DNA of 64,000 nucleotides from UBA7662 sp036787895 (lineage in GTDB: Bacteria > Bacteroidota > Bacteroidia > UBA7662): NCBI GenBank assembly GCA_036787895.1, contig DAIQOK010000020.1:1-64000 (forward strand), given 5' to 3'. The notes below the pieces were generated by a model, which was given only the letters and a program-made list of their open reading frames with translations, was not told the origin of the DNA and ran no database searches. How positions within the stretch are numbered: position 1 is the first letter of the stretch; the number at the start of each line of letters is the position of its first letter. Below are positions 32,040 through 39,610 of the stretch, one piece after another. The translations under genes and the position numbers were made by a program.

Positions 32040-33590
32040 ATGCTACGACCTTTCTTGATTTCCCTGTCGCTCCTTCCCCTTTTTAGCTGGTCGCAAATAA
32101 CGTATTCGGAGCACATAGCCCCGATAATCTACAATAAGTGTACCCCTTGCCATCGGCCCGGTGAAATTGGCCCAATGCCTTTTACCAACTACAACGAAGT
32201 AGTGGCCTATGGCAATATGATTAGTTTTAGCACACAGGCAGGAATAATGCCCCCCTGGCAGCCCGACAAGTCGTACAGCACCCTGCTCGACGAACGCGGT
32301 CTTACAGCTCAGGAAATCACCGACATTGTGGGCTGGGTAAACAATGGCATGCCGAGGGGTAATATTTCGTTAGAGCCTCCTCTTCCCAATTTTCCGACTG
32401 GTTCACAATTGGGCCAACCCGATTTGGTGCTGAGCATGGCACAAGCTTACGAACATCAGGGCAACAACCAGGATATGTACCGGGTATTTGTTTTACCCGT
32501 TAATCTGCCTGCGGATAAAAGTGTGAAAGCCATCGAATTCCGGCCTGGAAACAAAAAAATTGTTCATCATGCCATATTAGGGCTCGATACCAGCGGTCAG
32601 GGCCGCATTCGCGACAACAACGCCCCGGGTTATGGCTATACCTCCTTTTCCGGTTTCGGATTTACACCCGTCGAGGATAACTGGTATGGCTGGGCTCCCG
32701 GAACAACGCCTCGCTATTACCCCTCAAACATTGGCAAACGATTATTTCGGAATGCCGATGTTTTGGTGCAGATGCATTACGCACCTTACCCTAACCCCGA
32801 AATTGACTCTAGCAGCGTCAACATCTTTTTCGACAATAATAACCAGGTTACCCGGCATGAGATTATCGCACCATTATCGCCCATAAACCTCATGAATGGA
32901 CCATTTATCATACCTGCCAATACCATTCGTTCGTTTAAAGGCAGATTACATATTCCGGCTGCTGTGTCGCTGATAAGTGTCTTCCCGCATATGCATTTAT
33001 TGGGCAGTAGTTGGAAAATTTATGCAGTAAGGCCGGGCAACGACACAGTGAATCTGATTCACATACCGGAATGGGATTTTAACTGGCAGGGCTTCTATCA
33101 TTTCCCACGCCTGGTGAAACTCCCGGCTAACTCCTGGATTTATGCCGAAGCTACTTTCGACAACACAACGAATAATCCTTACAATCCGAATAACCCACCC
33201 ATCAATGTAAGCTGGGGCGAACGTACAACCGACGAGATGTTTCTTACCTATTTCTCCTATGTGCCCTATCAGGCCGGTGATGAAAATATTGCCATCAGTA
33301 CGCCGAATGAATTGGCCATTCAGCGCATGAAAACTAAAATTTATCCTGTATATCCGAACCCTTCCTCAGGCGAAGTAAAACTGGCCTTTATGTTAGCCGA
33401 AAGCACCAACCTTAGCATTGACCTATTCGACACCAATGGGAAAAAAGTAAAAAATTTACTCAGCGGATACAGCTACCTGCCCGGCCAACATTATATGAAT
33501 TTTACCACAGATGGTTTAGCCCCCGGAGTATACCTCATTCAATTCAATACCGGCAAGGAACAATTGCACCAGCGGCTAATCTTGCATTAG
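32040..33590 (+). CDS. Cytochrome c / PHM-type copper type II monooxygenase fusion with T9SS signal
   Basis: 516 residues. Signal peptide 1-18; a c-type haem motif CTPCH at 34-38 with MPPW (M70) as axial-ligand candidate; then a peptidylglycine alpha-hydroxylating/dopamine beta-monooxygenase core with HH 176-177 and H246 (VQMHY) for the CuH site and H317, H319 (FPHMHLL) and M400 (TTDEM) for the CuM site. Spacings follow those of the mammalian PHM ligands. The C-terminus (YPNPSSGEVKLAF ... GVYLIQF) is a T9SS signal, so the enzyme should be secreted to the surface. It would use ascorbate- or cytochrome-delivered electrons to hydroxylate an unknown substrate. The gene ends four bases into the convergent mtaB. 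Confidence 0.82.
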   Translation: MLRPFLISLSLLPLFSWSQITYSEHIAPIIYNKCTPCHRPGEIGPMPFTNYNEVVAYGNMISFSTQAGIMPPWQPDKSYSTLLDERGLTAQEITDIVGWVNNGMPRGNISLEPPLPNFPTGSQLGQPDLVLSMAQAYEHQGNNQDMYRVFVLPVNLPADKSVKAIEFRPGNKKIVHHAILGLDTSGQGRIRDNNAPGYGYTSFSGFGFTPVEDNWYGWAPGTTPRYYPSNIGKRLFRNADVLVQMHYAPYPNPEIDSSSVNIFFDNNNQVTRHEIIAPLSPINLMNGPFIIPANTIRSFKGRLHIPAAVSLISVFPHMHLLGSSWKIYAVRPGNDTVNLIHIPEWDFNWQGFYHFPRLVKLPANSWIYAEATFDNTTNNPYNPNNPPINVSWGERTTDEMFLTYFSYVPYQAGDENIAISTPNELAIQRMKTKIYPVYPNPSSGEVKLAFMLAESTNLSIDLFDTNGKKVKNLLSGYSYLPGQHYMNFTTDGLAPGVYLIQFNTGKEQLHQRLILH

Positions 33591-34990
33591 TGAAAATCGG
33601 CATCTGTTACTCGAACCAAGCCATGTTCGTCGATGCTTTCGAGTTTTACGGCAACCAATTCATTAGTACGTAGTGGATCGTAGTTGGCAGCTACTTTGAT
33701 GTAATTGTCGGTAAATCCAAACATTTCGCTTGCGTGCTGTTCATGTTCAAACAAAACTGTCCGTACTTCGCCAATATGTTGGTTATAGAAGGCTCTACGC
33801 TTTTTATCGCTTAAAATCTGCAACATATGGTTGCGTTCCGAACGTTTGCCATTGGGAACCCGACCGGCCATTCGGATGGCTTTAGTATTCTCACGTTCGG
33901 AATAGGTAAATACATGAAGGTAACTGATGTCCAGACCATTTATAAAATTATAGGTGTCCAAAAAATCTGCCTCCGACTCACCGGGGAAACCCACAATAAC
34001 ATCTACCCCAATACAGGCATGAGGCATGTGTTTTTTAATGCTTGCTACACGATCGGCATACAAATCGCTCAAGTAGCGTCTTTGCATCAGTTTTAGCAGG
34101 CGATCGGAGCCGGATTGTAAAGGGATATGAAAATGCGGGACAAACTTTTTGCTTTGGGCTACAAACTGAATGATTTCGTTGCTGAGCAAATTGGGCTCAA
34201 TGCTCGAAATACGAAAACGGTCGATGCCTTCTACCTCATCCAATGCTTCAATCAAATCCAGAAAACTACCAAAAACCCGCTTTTTAGGATCGTTGGCTTC
34301 CAAACCATAGTCGCCAATGTTTACACCGGTGAGCACGACTTCTTTGATCCCCTGCGCAGCAATTTCACGCGCATTTGCCACAACGGATTCTATCGGCGTT
34401 GAGCGACTGTTTCCGCGAGCCAAAGGAATGGTACAAAAAGTACAGCTATAATTACATCCATCCTGCACCTTAAGGAATGAACGGGTACGGTCGCCGGCCG
34501 AATAGGATGACACAAAACGGTTCACTGCTTCAATATCGCCCGCCACCACTTTAGCAGATGTTTGTTTTTTGAAATCGCCCAGATGCTCGATTAAGTTAAA
34601 CTTTTCAGCAGCACCCAATACTATATCAACTCCGGGTATGCTAGCTATTTCTTGCGGTTTCAGTTGTGCATAACAGCCAATAATGGCTACATAAGCTTCC
34701 GGATTATGCTTAAGTGCCTGCTGTACTACTTTTCGACATTTGCGGTCGGCATGGTCGGTAACTGAGCAGGTATTGATTACATATACATCTGCACCGTCGT
34801 TAAAATCTACTTTTTCGAAACCATTCTGGGTAAAAATCCGACCAATGGCCGAGGTTTCACTGAAGTTTAATTTACAGCCCAAGGTATAGAGGGCCACCGA
34901 ACGTTTGTCGGCTGAAACTAATTTTTTTACCGCCTGACCATTGGGTTTTTCTTGTACGGCAGGAGCGAAATCTTCCTGGAAATTGCCCAT
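33587..34990 (-). CDS. mtaB: tRNA t6A37 methylthiotransferase
   Basis: 467 residues. The N-terminal UPF0004 domain holds cysteines in YTLGCKLNFSE, NTCSVTDHADRKC and GCYAQL; the radical SAM domain has the CNYSCTFC cluster motif followed by TIPLARGNSRS; a TRAM-like C-terminal segment ends the protein. This set identifies MtaB, which adds methylthio to t6A37 to form ms2t6A in tRNAs decoding ANN codons. The N-terminal about 30 residues precede the first motif and are weakly conserved, so the exact start is uncertain. The exonuclease gene upstream ends two bases before its start. Confidence 0.9.
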   Translation of the reverse strand: MGNFQEDFAPAVQEKPNGQAVKKLVSADKRSVALYTLGCKLNFSETSAIGRIFTQNGFEKVDFNDGADVYVINTCSVTDHADRKCRKVVQQALKHNPEAYVAIIGCYAQLKPQEIASIPGVDIVLGAAEKFNLIEHLGDFKKQTSAKVVAGDIEAVNRFVSSYSAGDRTRSFLKVQDGCNYSCTFCTIPLARGNSRSTPIESVVANAREIAAQGIKEVVLTGVNIGDYGLEANDPKKRVFGSFLDLIEALDEVEGIDRFRISSIEPNLLSNEIIQFVAQSKKFVPHFHIPLQSGSDRLLKLMQRRYLSDLYADRVASIKKHMPHACIGVDVIVGFPGESEADFLDTYNFINGLDISYLHVFTYSERENTKAIRMAGRVPNGKRSERNHMLQILSDKKRRAFYNQHIGEVRTVLFEHEQHASEMFGFTDNYIKVAANYDPLRTNELVAVKLESIDEHGLVRVTDADFH

Positions 34991-34991
34991 A

Positions 34992-35765
34992 CTATTTGTT
35001 GTTAAACGCCCGTAAGCGGATAGATGTAATCACTTTTTTGGTGTAACGTGGAAAATCGCCATCCATCATCCAATTGTAATAACCGGGTTCCTGGGCGAAA
35101 ACTTCAGCCACAGCGCGGCCTTTGTGTTTGCCAAAATTGAAAACTTCAATGCCTTTGTCGTTGTATACAATACGATTCGCAAGGTCGACCCCCTTATTAT
35201 TGCGTGCAGTATAGCGATGCAAAAAGTCGACATCATTTTTTAGTTCTTCATACCGATCCAGCTGGCTCATTAATATTTCATAGGTCGCTGTAGTATCTGC
35301 TTCGGCACTATGTGCATTCAACAGCTCTTTGCCACAATAAAACTTGAAGGCGGCTTTTAAATCGCGTGGTTCGTTTTTGTGGAAGATGGTTTGGATGTCT
35401 ACGAACTTGCGACCTTCCAAATCAAAGTCAACATCTACACGCAAAAACTCTTCCACCAGCAAGGGCAGGTCGAAGTGATTGGAATTGTAGCCGGCGAAGT
35501 CGCAATTCCGCATAAAATCATTCAATTGGGGCGCAAACTCCCTGAAAGTGGGCATATCGGCCACGTCTGCATCGTATATCCCATGAATTTTAGAGACTTC
35601 TGCCGGAATTTTCATCTCTGGATTGACGCGTTGTGTTAGCATTTGACTACTTCCATCAGGCATGGCTTTTAATACTGAGATTTCTACGATTCGATCGGTT
35701 GCCGTATTTATTCCTGTGGTTTCGAGATCAAAAAATGCCAGCGGACGTTTTAAATTTAATTGCAT
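34992..35765 (-). CDS. DnaQ-family 3'-5' exonuclease with C-terminal DUF3820-like domain
   Basis: 257 residues. The DEDDh exonuclease core shows FFDLETTG (D13, E15), the GYNSNHFDLPLL segment and NAHSAEADTTAT, the Exo III motif. The C-terminal third (VFNFGKHKGRAVAEVFAQEPGYYNWMM) resembles the small domain found after DnaQ-like nucleases in many Bacteroidota. It could proofread or trim 3' ends; it may be the polymerase III epsilon-like exonuclease, but that is not certain. A TATCTTTA -7 box at 35777-35770 on the minus strand ends four bases before the ATG, again predicting a leaderless message. Confidence 0.88.
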   Translation of the reverse strand: MQLNLKRPLAFFDLETTGINTATDRIVEISVLKAMPDGSSQMLTQRVNPEMKIPAEVSKIHGIYDADVADMPTFREFAPQLNDFMRNCDFAGYNSNHFDLPLLVEEFLRVDVDFDLEGRKFVDIQTIFHKNEPRDLKAAFKFYCGKELLNAHSAEADTTATYEILMSQLDRYEELKNDVDFLHRYTARNNKGVDLANRIVYNDKGIEVFNFGKHKGRAVAEVFAQEPGYYNWMMDGDFPRYTKKVITSIRLRAFNNK

Positions 35766-35769
35766 GGGC

Positions 35770-35777
35770 TAAAGATA
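35770..35777 (-). promoter_or_regulatory. -7 promoter box of the exonuclease gene, leaderless candidate
   Basis: TATCTTTA on the minus strand (one mismatch to TAnnTTTG) ends four bases before the start codon, so transcription would start on the A of the ATG. Confidence 0.5.
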
Positions 35778-35816
35778 AGTTATAGCTGTTTTGCGGCTTC
35801 AAAAAACAACAAATTG

Positions 35817-37163
35817 CTATTCAAACAGTGGTTTCAAATCCAAATTATCGAAATTACCCGAGCTCATCAATAAAAAACAAGCCGGTGCCATGGCCAGTTC
35901 CTTGAGCCTAGCCAATAAATGTTTACTGTCGGTAAAAACCTCTAAATTCTCATTTTTAAAGGCGGCCTTTACTTCTGCTGCATGCAACGCGGGCAATTTT
36001 TTATGTGTCAGGGTTTCCGGATTGAAATAAACAAGGGATACATCGGGACTATCCATGCTTCCGGCATAATGCGGAAGAAATTCTTTGGTGAGGCTGCTGA
36101 AGGTATGTAGCTCTAAGCAGGCCACCAGCTTTTCATCGGCATGCTGGGTTCTGACTGCCTCGACTGTAGCCGCCACCTTACTTGGTGCATGTGCAAAATC
36201 ACGATATACCCGGTAGCCGGTTTTCGCACGCCAGGACTCTAAGCGTCGGGCAGTTCCTTTAAACGATGCAATGGCCGTATAAAAATCTTCCTTGCTCACC
36301 CCTGCTTCTTCGGTAAGAATTCGTGCTGCGGCGATATTGGCGATGTTGTGTTTGCCAAAAACCTGTACCGGGATAAGGCCCAGTGAAGTTTTTAAAAAGG
36401 TATAACCGTCTTCGATAAGGTGGTCAACAGCATGGTAGGGCTTCAGTTTCAGTCGGTCTTTTCTTTTTTCAGCAATGGCCACCAAATCCGTATCTCCGTC
36501 AAAATAGCCTAAAACAGCTCCATCTTCCAGGGTATCCATCAATGCCTCAAATTGGGAAACATAGCCGGCATAGGTCGGAAAAACGTTAATGTGATCCCAG
36601 GCGATGCCACTGATAACAGCAGCATGGGGGTGATAATGCAGGAATTTTGGTCGTGGATCAAGCGGGGAGGCCAGGTATTCATCACCCTCGAGTACAATTA
36701 CTGGCGCATCACTGCTGATACGCACCATTCGATCGAAACCTTCCAATTGTGACCCAACGAGGTAATCAAAATCCATTTTATGAAACTTGAGCACATGCAT
36801 AATCATGGCTGTAATGGTCGTCTTTCCATGTGAACCAGCTACAACCAGGCGTTTTTTGTTTTTGGATTGTTCGTACACAAATTCCGGGAAGGACATGATG
36901 CGCAGCCCGATTTCCTGAGCTTTCAGCAATTCCGGATTATCGGCCCGGGCATGCATTCCCAGGATGACGACATCCAAGCCGCCATGTATTTTTTCAGGAA
37001 ACCAGCCCCAAGCTTGGGGGAGTAGGCCTGCCTCTTGCAGTCGGGATTTAGAGGGCTCAAAAATCTGATCGTCAGAACCACTCACCTGGTGACCCAACGC
37101 TTTTAAATCGAGGGCCAGGTTATGCATTACGGCGCCACCAATGGCGATAAGATGTACGTTCAC
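35817..37163 (-). CDS. mpl: UDP-N-acetylmuramate:L-Ala-gamma-D-Glu-meso-DAP ligase
   Basis: 448 residues from GTG 37163, giving MNVHLIAIGGAVMHNLAL, the usual N-terminus of Mpl; an ATG fourteen codons upstream is the alternative. The Mur-ligase ATP loop is VVAGSHGKTTIT and a central EGDEYLASPLDPRPKF segment with the family DEYL motif is present. Mpl recycles the tripeptide released from peptidoglycan by attaching it to UDP-MurNAc, indicating DAP-type peptidoglycan. A C-terminal domain of about 140 residues completes the Mur-ligase three-domain layout. No clear promoter box was found upstream. Confidence 0.9.
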   Translation of the reverse strand: MNVHLIAIGGAVMHNLALDLKALGHQVSGSDDQIFEPSKSRLQEAGLLPQAWGWFPEKIHGGLDVVILGMHARADNPELLKAQEIGLRIMSFPEFVYEQSKNKKRLVVAGSHGKTTITAMIMHVLKFHKMDFDYLVGSQLEGFDRMVRISSDAPVIVLEGDEYLASPLDPRPKFLHYHPHAAVISGIAWDHINVFPTYAGYVSQFEALMDTLEDGAVLGYFDGDTDLVAIAEKRKDRLKLKPYHAVDHLIEDGYTFLKTSLGLIPVQVFGKHNIANIAAARILTEEAGVSKEDFYTAIASFKGTARRLESWRAKTGYRVYRDFAHAPSKVAATVEAVRTQHADEKLVACLELHTFSSLTKEFLPHYAGSMDSPDVSLVYFNPETLTHKKLPALHAAEVKAAFKNENLEVFTDSKHLLARLKELAMAPACFLLMSSGNFDNLDLKPLFE

Positions 37164-37267
37164 TGCCTGGATGTTTAGAGTGCAAAATTGCGAAGAAGCA
37201 GGCAAATTAAACCATCATTTTCTACCCAACGCTATAATCCTTCGTACCAAATACGCGTTCTTGAAAT

Positions 37268-37786
37268 ATGTTCCGTTTTTTGCTTCTCCTGGGATTAGCG
37301 ACTGCTTGTACCAAAAAACCTGAGTCAGCGCCCCCGCCCATTGGTCCGATACTGCCCCAAATCGATACTGAAAACGATTTGTTTCGGCTTTCACGCTACA
37401 ATTCTACATTTAACTGGTATCAAAATTCACCTTCAAAACTTCCCTCGGCCAATGCATCAGCCCACAGCCCATGGATGCGGGTTCGTTTTAACCCAGTGGC
37501 AGCAACTGTCCTTTCCGATAACGGCAAATTAGCCAGAAATGGCTTTTTCCCAAGAGGCAGTTTGATTGTAAAAGAATTGTTTGAAGGTGAAAACGACAGT
37601 TTGCGTTATCTCGCAGTCATGTATAAAGATTCACTTCATCCTCAACAGGCTTTTGGTTGGGTGTGGGGAGAGTTTGAAGCCAATGGTAACGCTCTGATTA
37701 GCCTCGAGAGCCGCGGGAGTTTATGTACCTCCTGTCACCAAACCAACAGTCGGGACATGACCCGATTGTTTGACTTGCATCCCTGA
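37268..37786 (+). CDS. Cytochrome P460-like haem lipoprotein
   Basis: 172 residues. The N-terminus carries a lipobox (GLATAC, C14), so it is exported and lipidated. The body has features of the cytochrome P460 family: HSPWMRVRFNPVA, GFFPRGSLIVKELF (K102) and a single C-terminal haem site CTSCH (153-157). Cytochromes P460 and the related cytochrome c' beta proteins bind NO or oxidise hydroxylamine; the haem-crosslinking lysine that defines catalytic P460s cannot be assigned here with confidence. The MBL hydrolase gene follows after 38 bases. The small size is typical of the family. Confidence 0.78.
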   Translation: MFRFLLLLGLATACTKKPESAPPPIGPILPQIDTENDLFRLSRYNSTFNWYQNSPSKLPSANASAHSPWMRVRFNPVAATVLSDNGKLARNGFFPRGSLIVKELFEGENDSLRYLAVMYKDSLHPQQAFGWVWGEFEANGNALISLESRGSLCTSCHQTNSRDMTRLFDLHP

Positions 37787-37824
37787 TGGTTGTTATTTCG
37801 ATAACTTAAATCCTATTTTGTGGC

Positions 37825-38664
37825 ATGAAACTTCACACTATTAATACCGGCATGTTCAAACTCGATGGCGGCGCCATGTTTGGCGTTGTTCCTAAATCGA
37901 TGTGGCAAAAACTCAATCCTCCCGACGAGAACAATATGTGCAGCTGGGCCATGCGCTGTTTACTCATTGAAGATGGGAAACGATTGGTCCTTATCGATAA
38001 TGGTATGGGAAATAAGCAGGACGAGAAGTTCTTGGGACATTATTTTCTTCATGGCAACGACAGTCTCGATAAATCGTTGGCTGCCTTAGGTTACCTAGCC
38101 GGCGATATTACTGACGTTGTACTTACCCACCTACATTTTGATCATTGTGGCGGTAGTGTTCAATGGAAAAACGATAGAAGCGGCTTTGAGTTGAGTTTTC
38201 CAAATGCGCAATATTGGATGAGTGAAGCACAATTTAATTGGGCTTACCCCAATCCAAATGCCCGGGAAAAAGCTTCTTTTTTGAAGGAAAATATCCTCCC
38301 CATCTATGAAAGTGGACAGGCCAAGCTGGTTAAACCCGGTGAGCTGGTGGCAGGAATGGAGGTACTTCATGTTTATGGACATACCGAAGATATGATGCTC
38401 CCACTACTTTCATTTCAAGGTAGAAAAATGCTTTATGCAGCCGATTTAATTCCATCTGCCGCTCATCTACCATTACCTTATGTTATGGCTTACGATATGC
38501 GGCCATTACAAACCCTCGAAGAAAAAAACCAAATCTTAACTCAGGCTGTAGAGGAGGATTGGATCATCTTCCTGGAGCACGACCCTAAGCTAGAATGTAT
38601 CAGTTTGCAACAGACAGAAAAAGGCGTTCGTATGGATCAGGCTTTCACTTTGGCAGATTGGTAA
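37825..38664 (+). CDS. MBL-fold metallo-hydrolase
   Basis: 279 residues of the metallo-beta-lactamase fold. The metal motif H-x-H-x-D-H is at 102-107 (THLHFDHCGG), later metal ligands are in LHVYGHTEDM and YAADLIPS, and EHDP near the end is the last. The absence of a signal peptide puts it in the cytoplasm. Family members hydrolyse lactones, thioesters or phosphoesters, and a lactonase-type activity is only one option. It follows the P460-like lipoprotein gene and ends one base from the convergent T9SS gene, leaving no terminator space. Confidence 0.85.
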   Translation: MKLHTINTGMFKLDGGAMFGVVPKSMWQKLNPPDENNMCSWAMRCLLIEDGKRLVLIDNGMGNKQDEKFLGHYFLHGNDSLDKSLAALGYLAGDITDVVLTHLHFDHCGGSVQWKNDRSGFELSFPNAQYWMSEAQFNWAYPNPNAREKASFLKENILPIYESGQAKLVKPGELVAGMEVLHVYGHTEDMMLPLLSFQGRKMLYAADLIPSAAHLPLPYVMAYDMRPLQTLEEKNQILTQAVEEDWIIFLEHDPKLECISLQQTEKGVRMDQAFTLADW

Positions 38665-38665
38665 A

Positions 38666-39526
38666 TCAGTTGATAATCAATTTGCGAACTGCCGACTTTT
38701 TACCGTGTAGAACATAGATGTAATACACCCCTTTTCCGGCATTTCTTAAATCTATTTCGGTCAGGTATAACCCGCTTACTCCCGGCGTGGTTTCCGAAAA
38801 AATGGCCTGCCCAGTAGCATTCAACACCCTAACTTTTAGCGTTGCTTTATCTTTCACCCGAAAACTTAATTGTACCAAACCATCCCCGGGATTAGGGAAT
38901 ACCTTTAATTCTTCCAAGCGTAGCGGCGGATTGCTGGCCGTTAATTTTTGTCTCAATTCATCTTCCATAACTTTTTTATCTGCCTCTTCAAATGTCTGAA
39001 GTTGAATGTACTTCTTCATTTTTTCGGCTCGTTCTCTCACTCCTTTGGCACGCGGATATAACAATCGACTTTGGCCTTCATCCGAAAACTGATTTCGAAA
39101 AAAATAAGTAAAAGCGCTATCTGGAAAGCCGAATATTGAGCCTTTCAGAACCTGATTGGCGCTATCTATTTTAAACCTGAAAAACATGCTGTCACAATCA
39201 AATACATCTGTATGGAAATCATAACTATAGCTCTTTTTTAATAAACTATCGGCCAATCGTAATTGACGATCAAAATATAACTTTCCGCCAGGTTCATCGA
39301 AGCGATAAATGCGAACATGAGGATGATTTTTGACATTTAAATCTGCCGGAGGCAAACTCTTTAAAAAGTCGTGCATGGCAGCTTTTGATTCAAAGCTGGT
39401 ATCAATTATCTCAGTAACGCCATTGATTTCTCGGTGTAGGTAGAGTTCAATAGGTGTTGATTTCTGCTGAGCGAAAGCTGCCCATTGAAAAACGACAAGG
39501 AAAATGAATAAATTTATTTTTAGCAT
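38666..39526 (-). CDS. T9SS type A sorting-domain protein
   Basis: 286 residues with a signal peptide (MLKINLFIFLVVFQWAAFA). The first two thirds are charged and helical with no recognisable domain; the C-terminus is a type IX sorting domain (FPNPGDGLVQLSF, RVLNATGQAIFSE, YYIYVLHGKKSAVRKLIIN). Hence it should be secreted to the cell surface; the role is unknown. A perfect -7 box on the minus strand (TAGGTTTG at 39550-39543) lies 16 bases before the ATG. The next gene upstream, the hybrid kinase, is on the same strand with 84 bases between. Confidence 0.82.
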   Translation of the reverse strand: MLKINLFIFLVVFQWAAFAQQKSTPIELYLHREINGVTEIIDTSFESKAAMHDFLKSLPPADLNVKNHPHVRIYRFDEPGGKLYFDRQLRLADSLLKKSYSYDFHTDVFDCDSMFFRFKIDSANQVLKGSIFGFPDSAFTYFFRNQFSDEGQSRLLYPRAKGVRERAEKMKKYIQLQTFEEADKKVMEDELRQKLTASNPPLRLEELKVFPNPGDGLVQLSFRVKDKATLKVRVLNATGQAIFSETTPGVSGLYLTEIDLRNAGKGVYYIYVLHGKKSAVRKLIIN

Positions 39527-39542
39527 AACGATAGGTTTTCAA

Positions 39543-39550
39543 CAAACCTA
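39543..39550 (-). promoter_or_regulatory. -7 promoter box of the T9SS protein gene
   Basis: TAGGTTTG on the minus strand, a perfect TAnnTTTG match, 16 bases before the ATG at 39526. Confidence 0.5.
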
Positions 39551-39610
39551 ACGACAGCTAGCGAGCAGTACTGTTAACAACTGGTTAAGAGGCGTTAATG
39601 CGAGGTTAAA

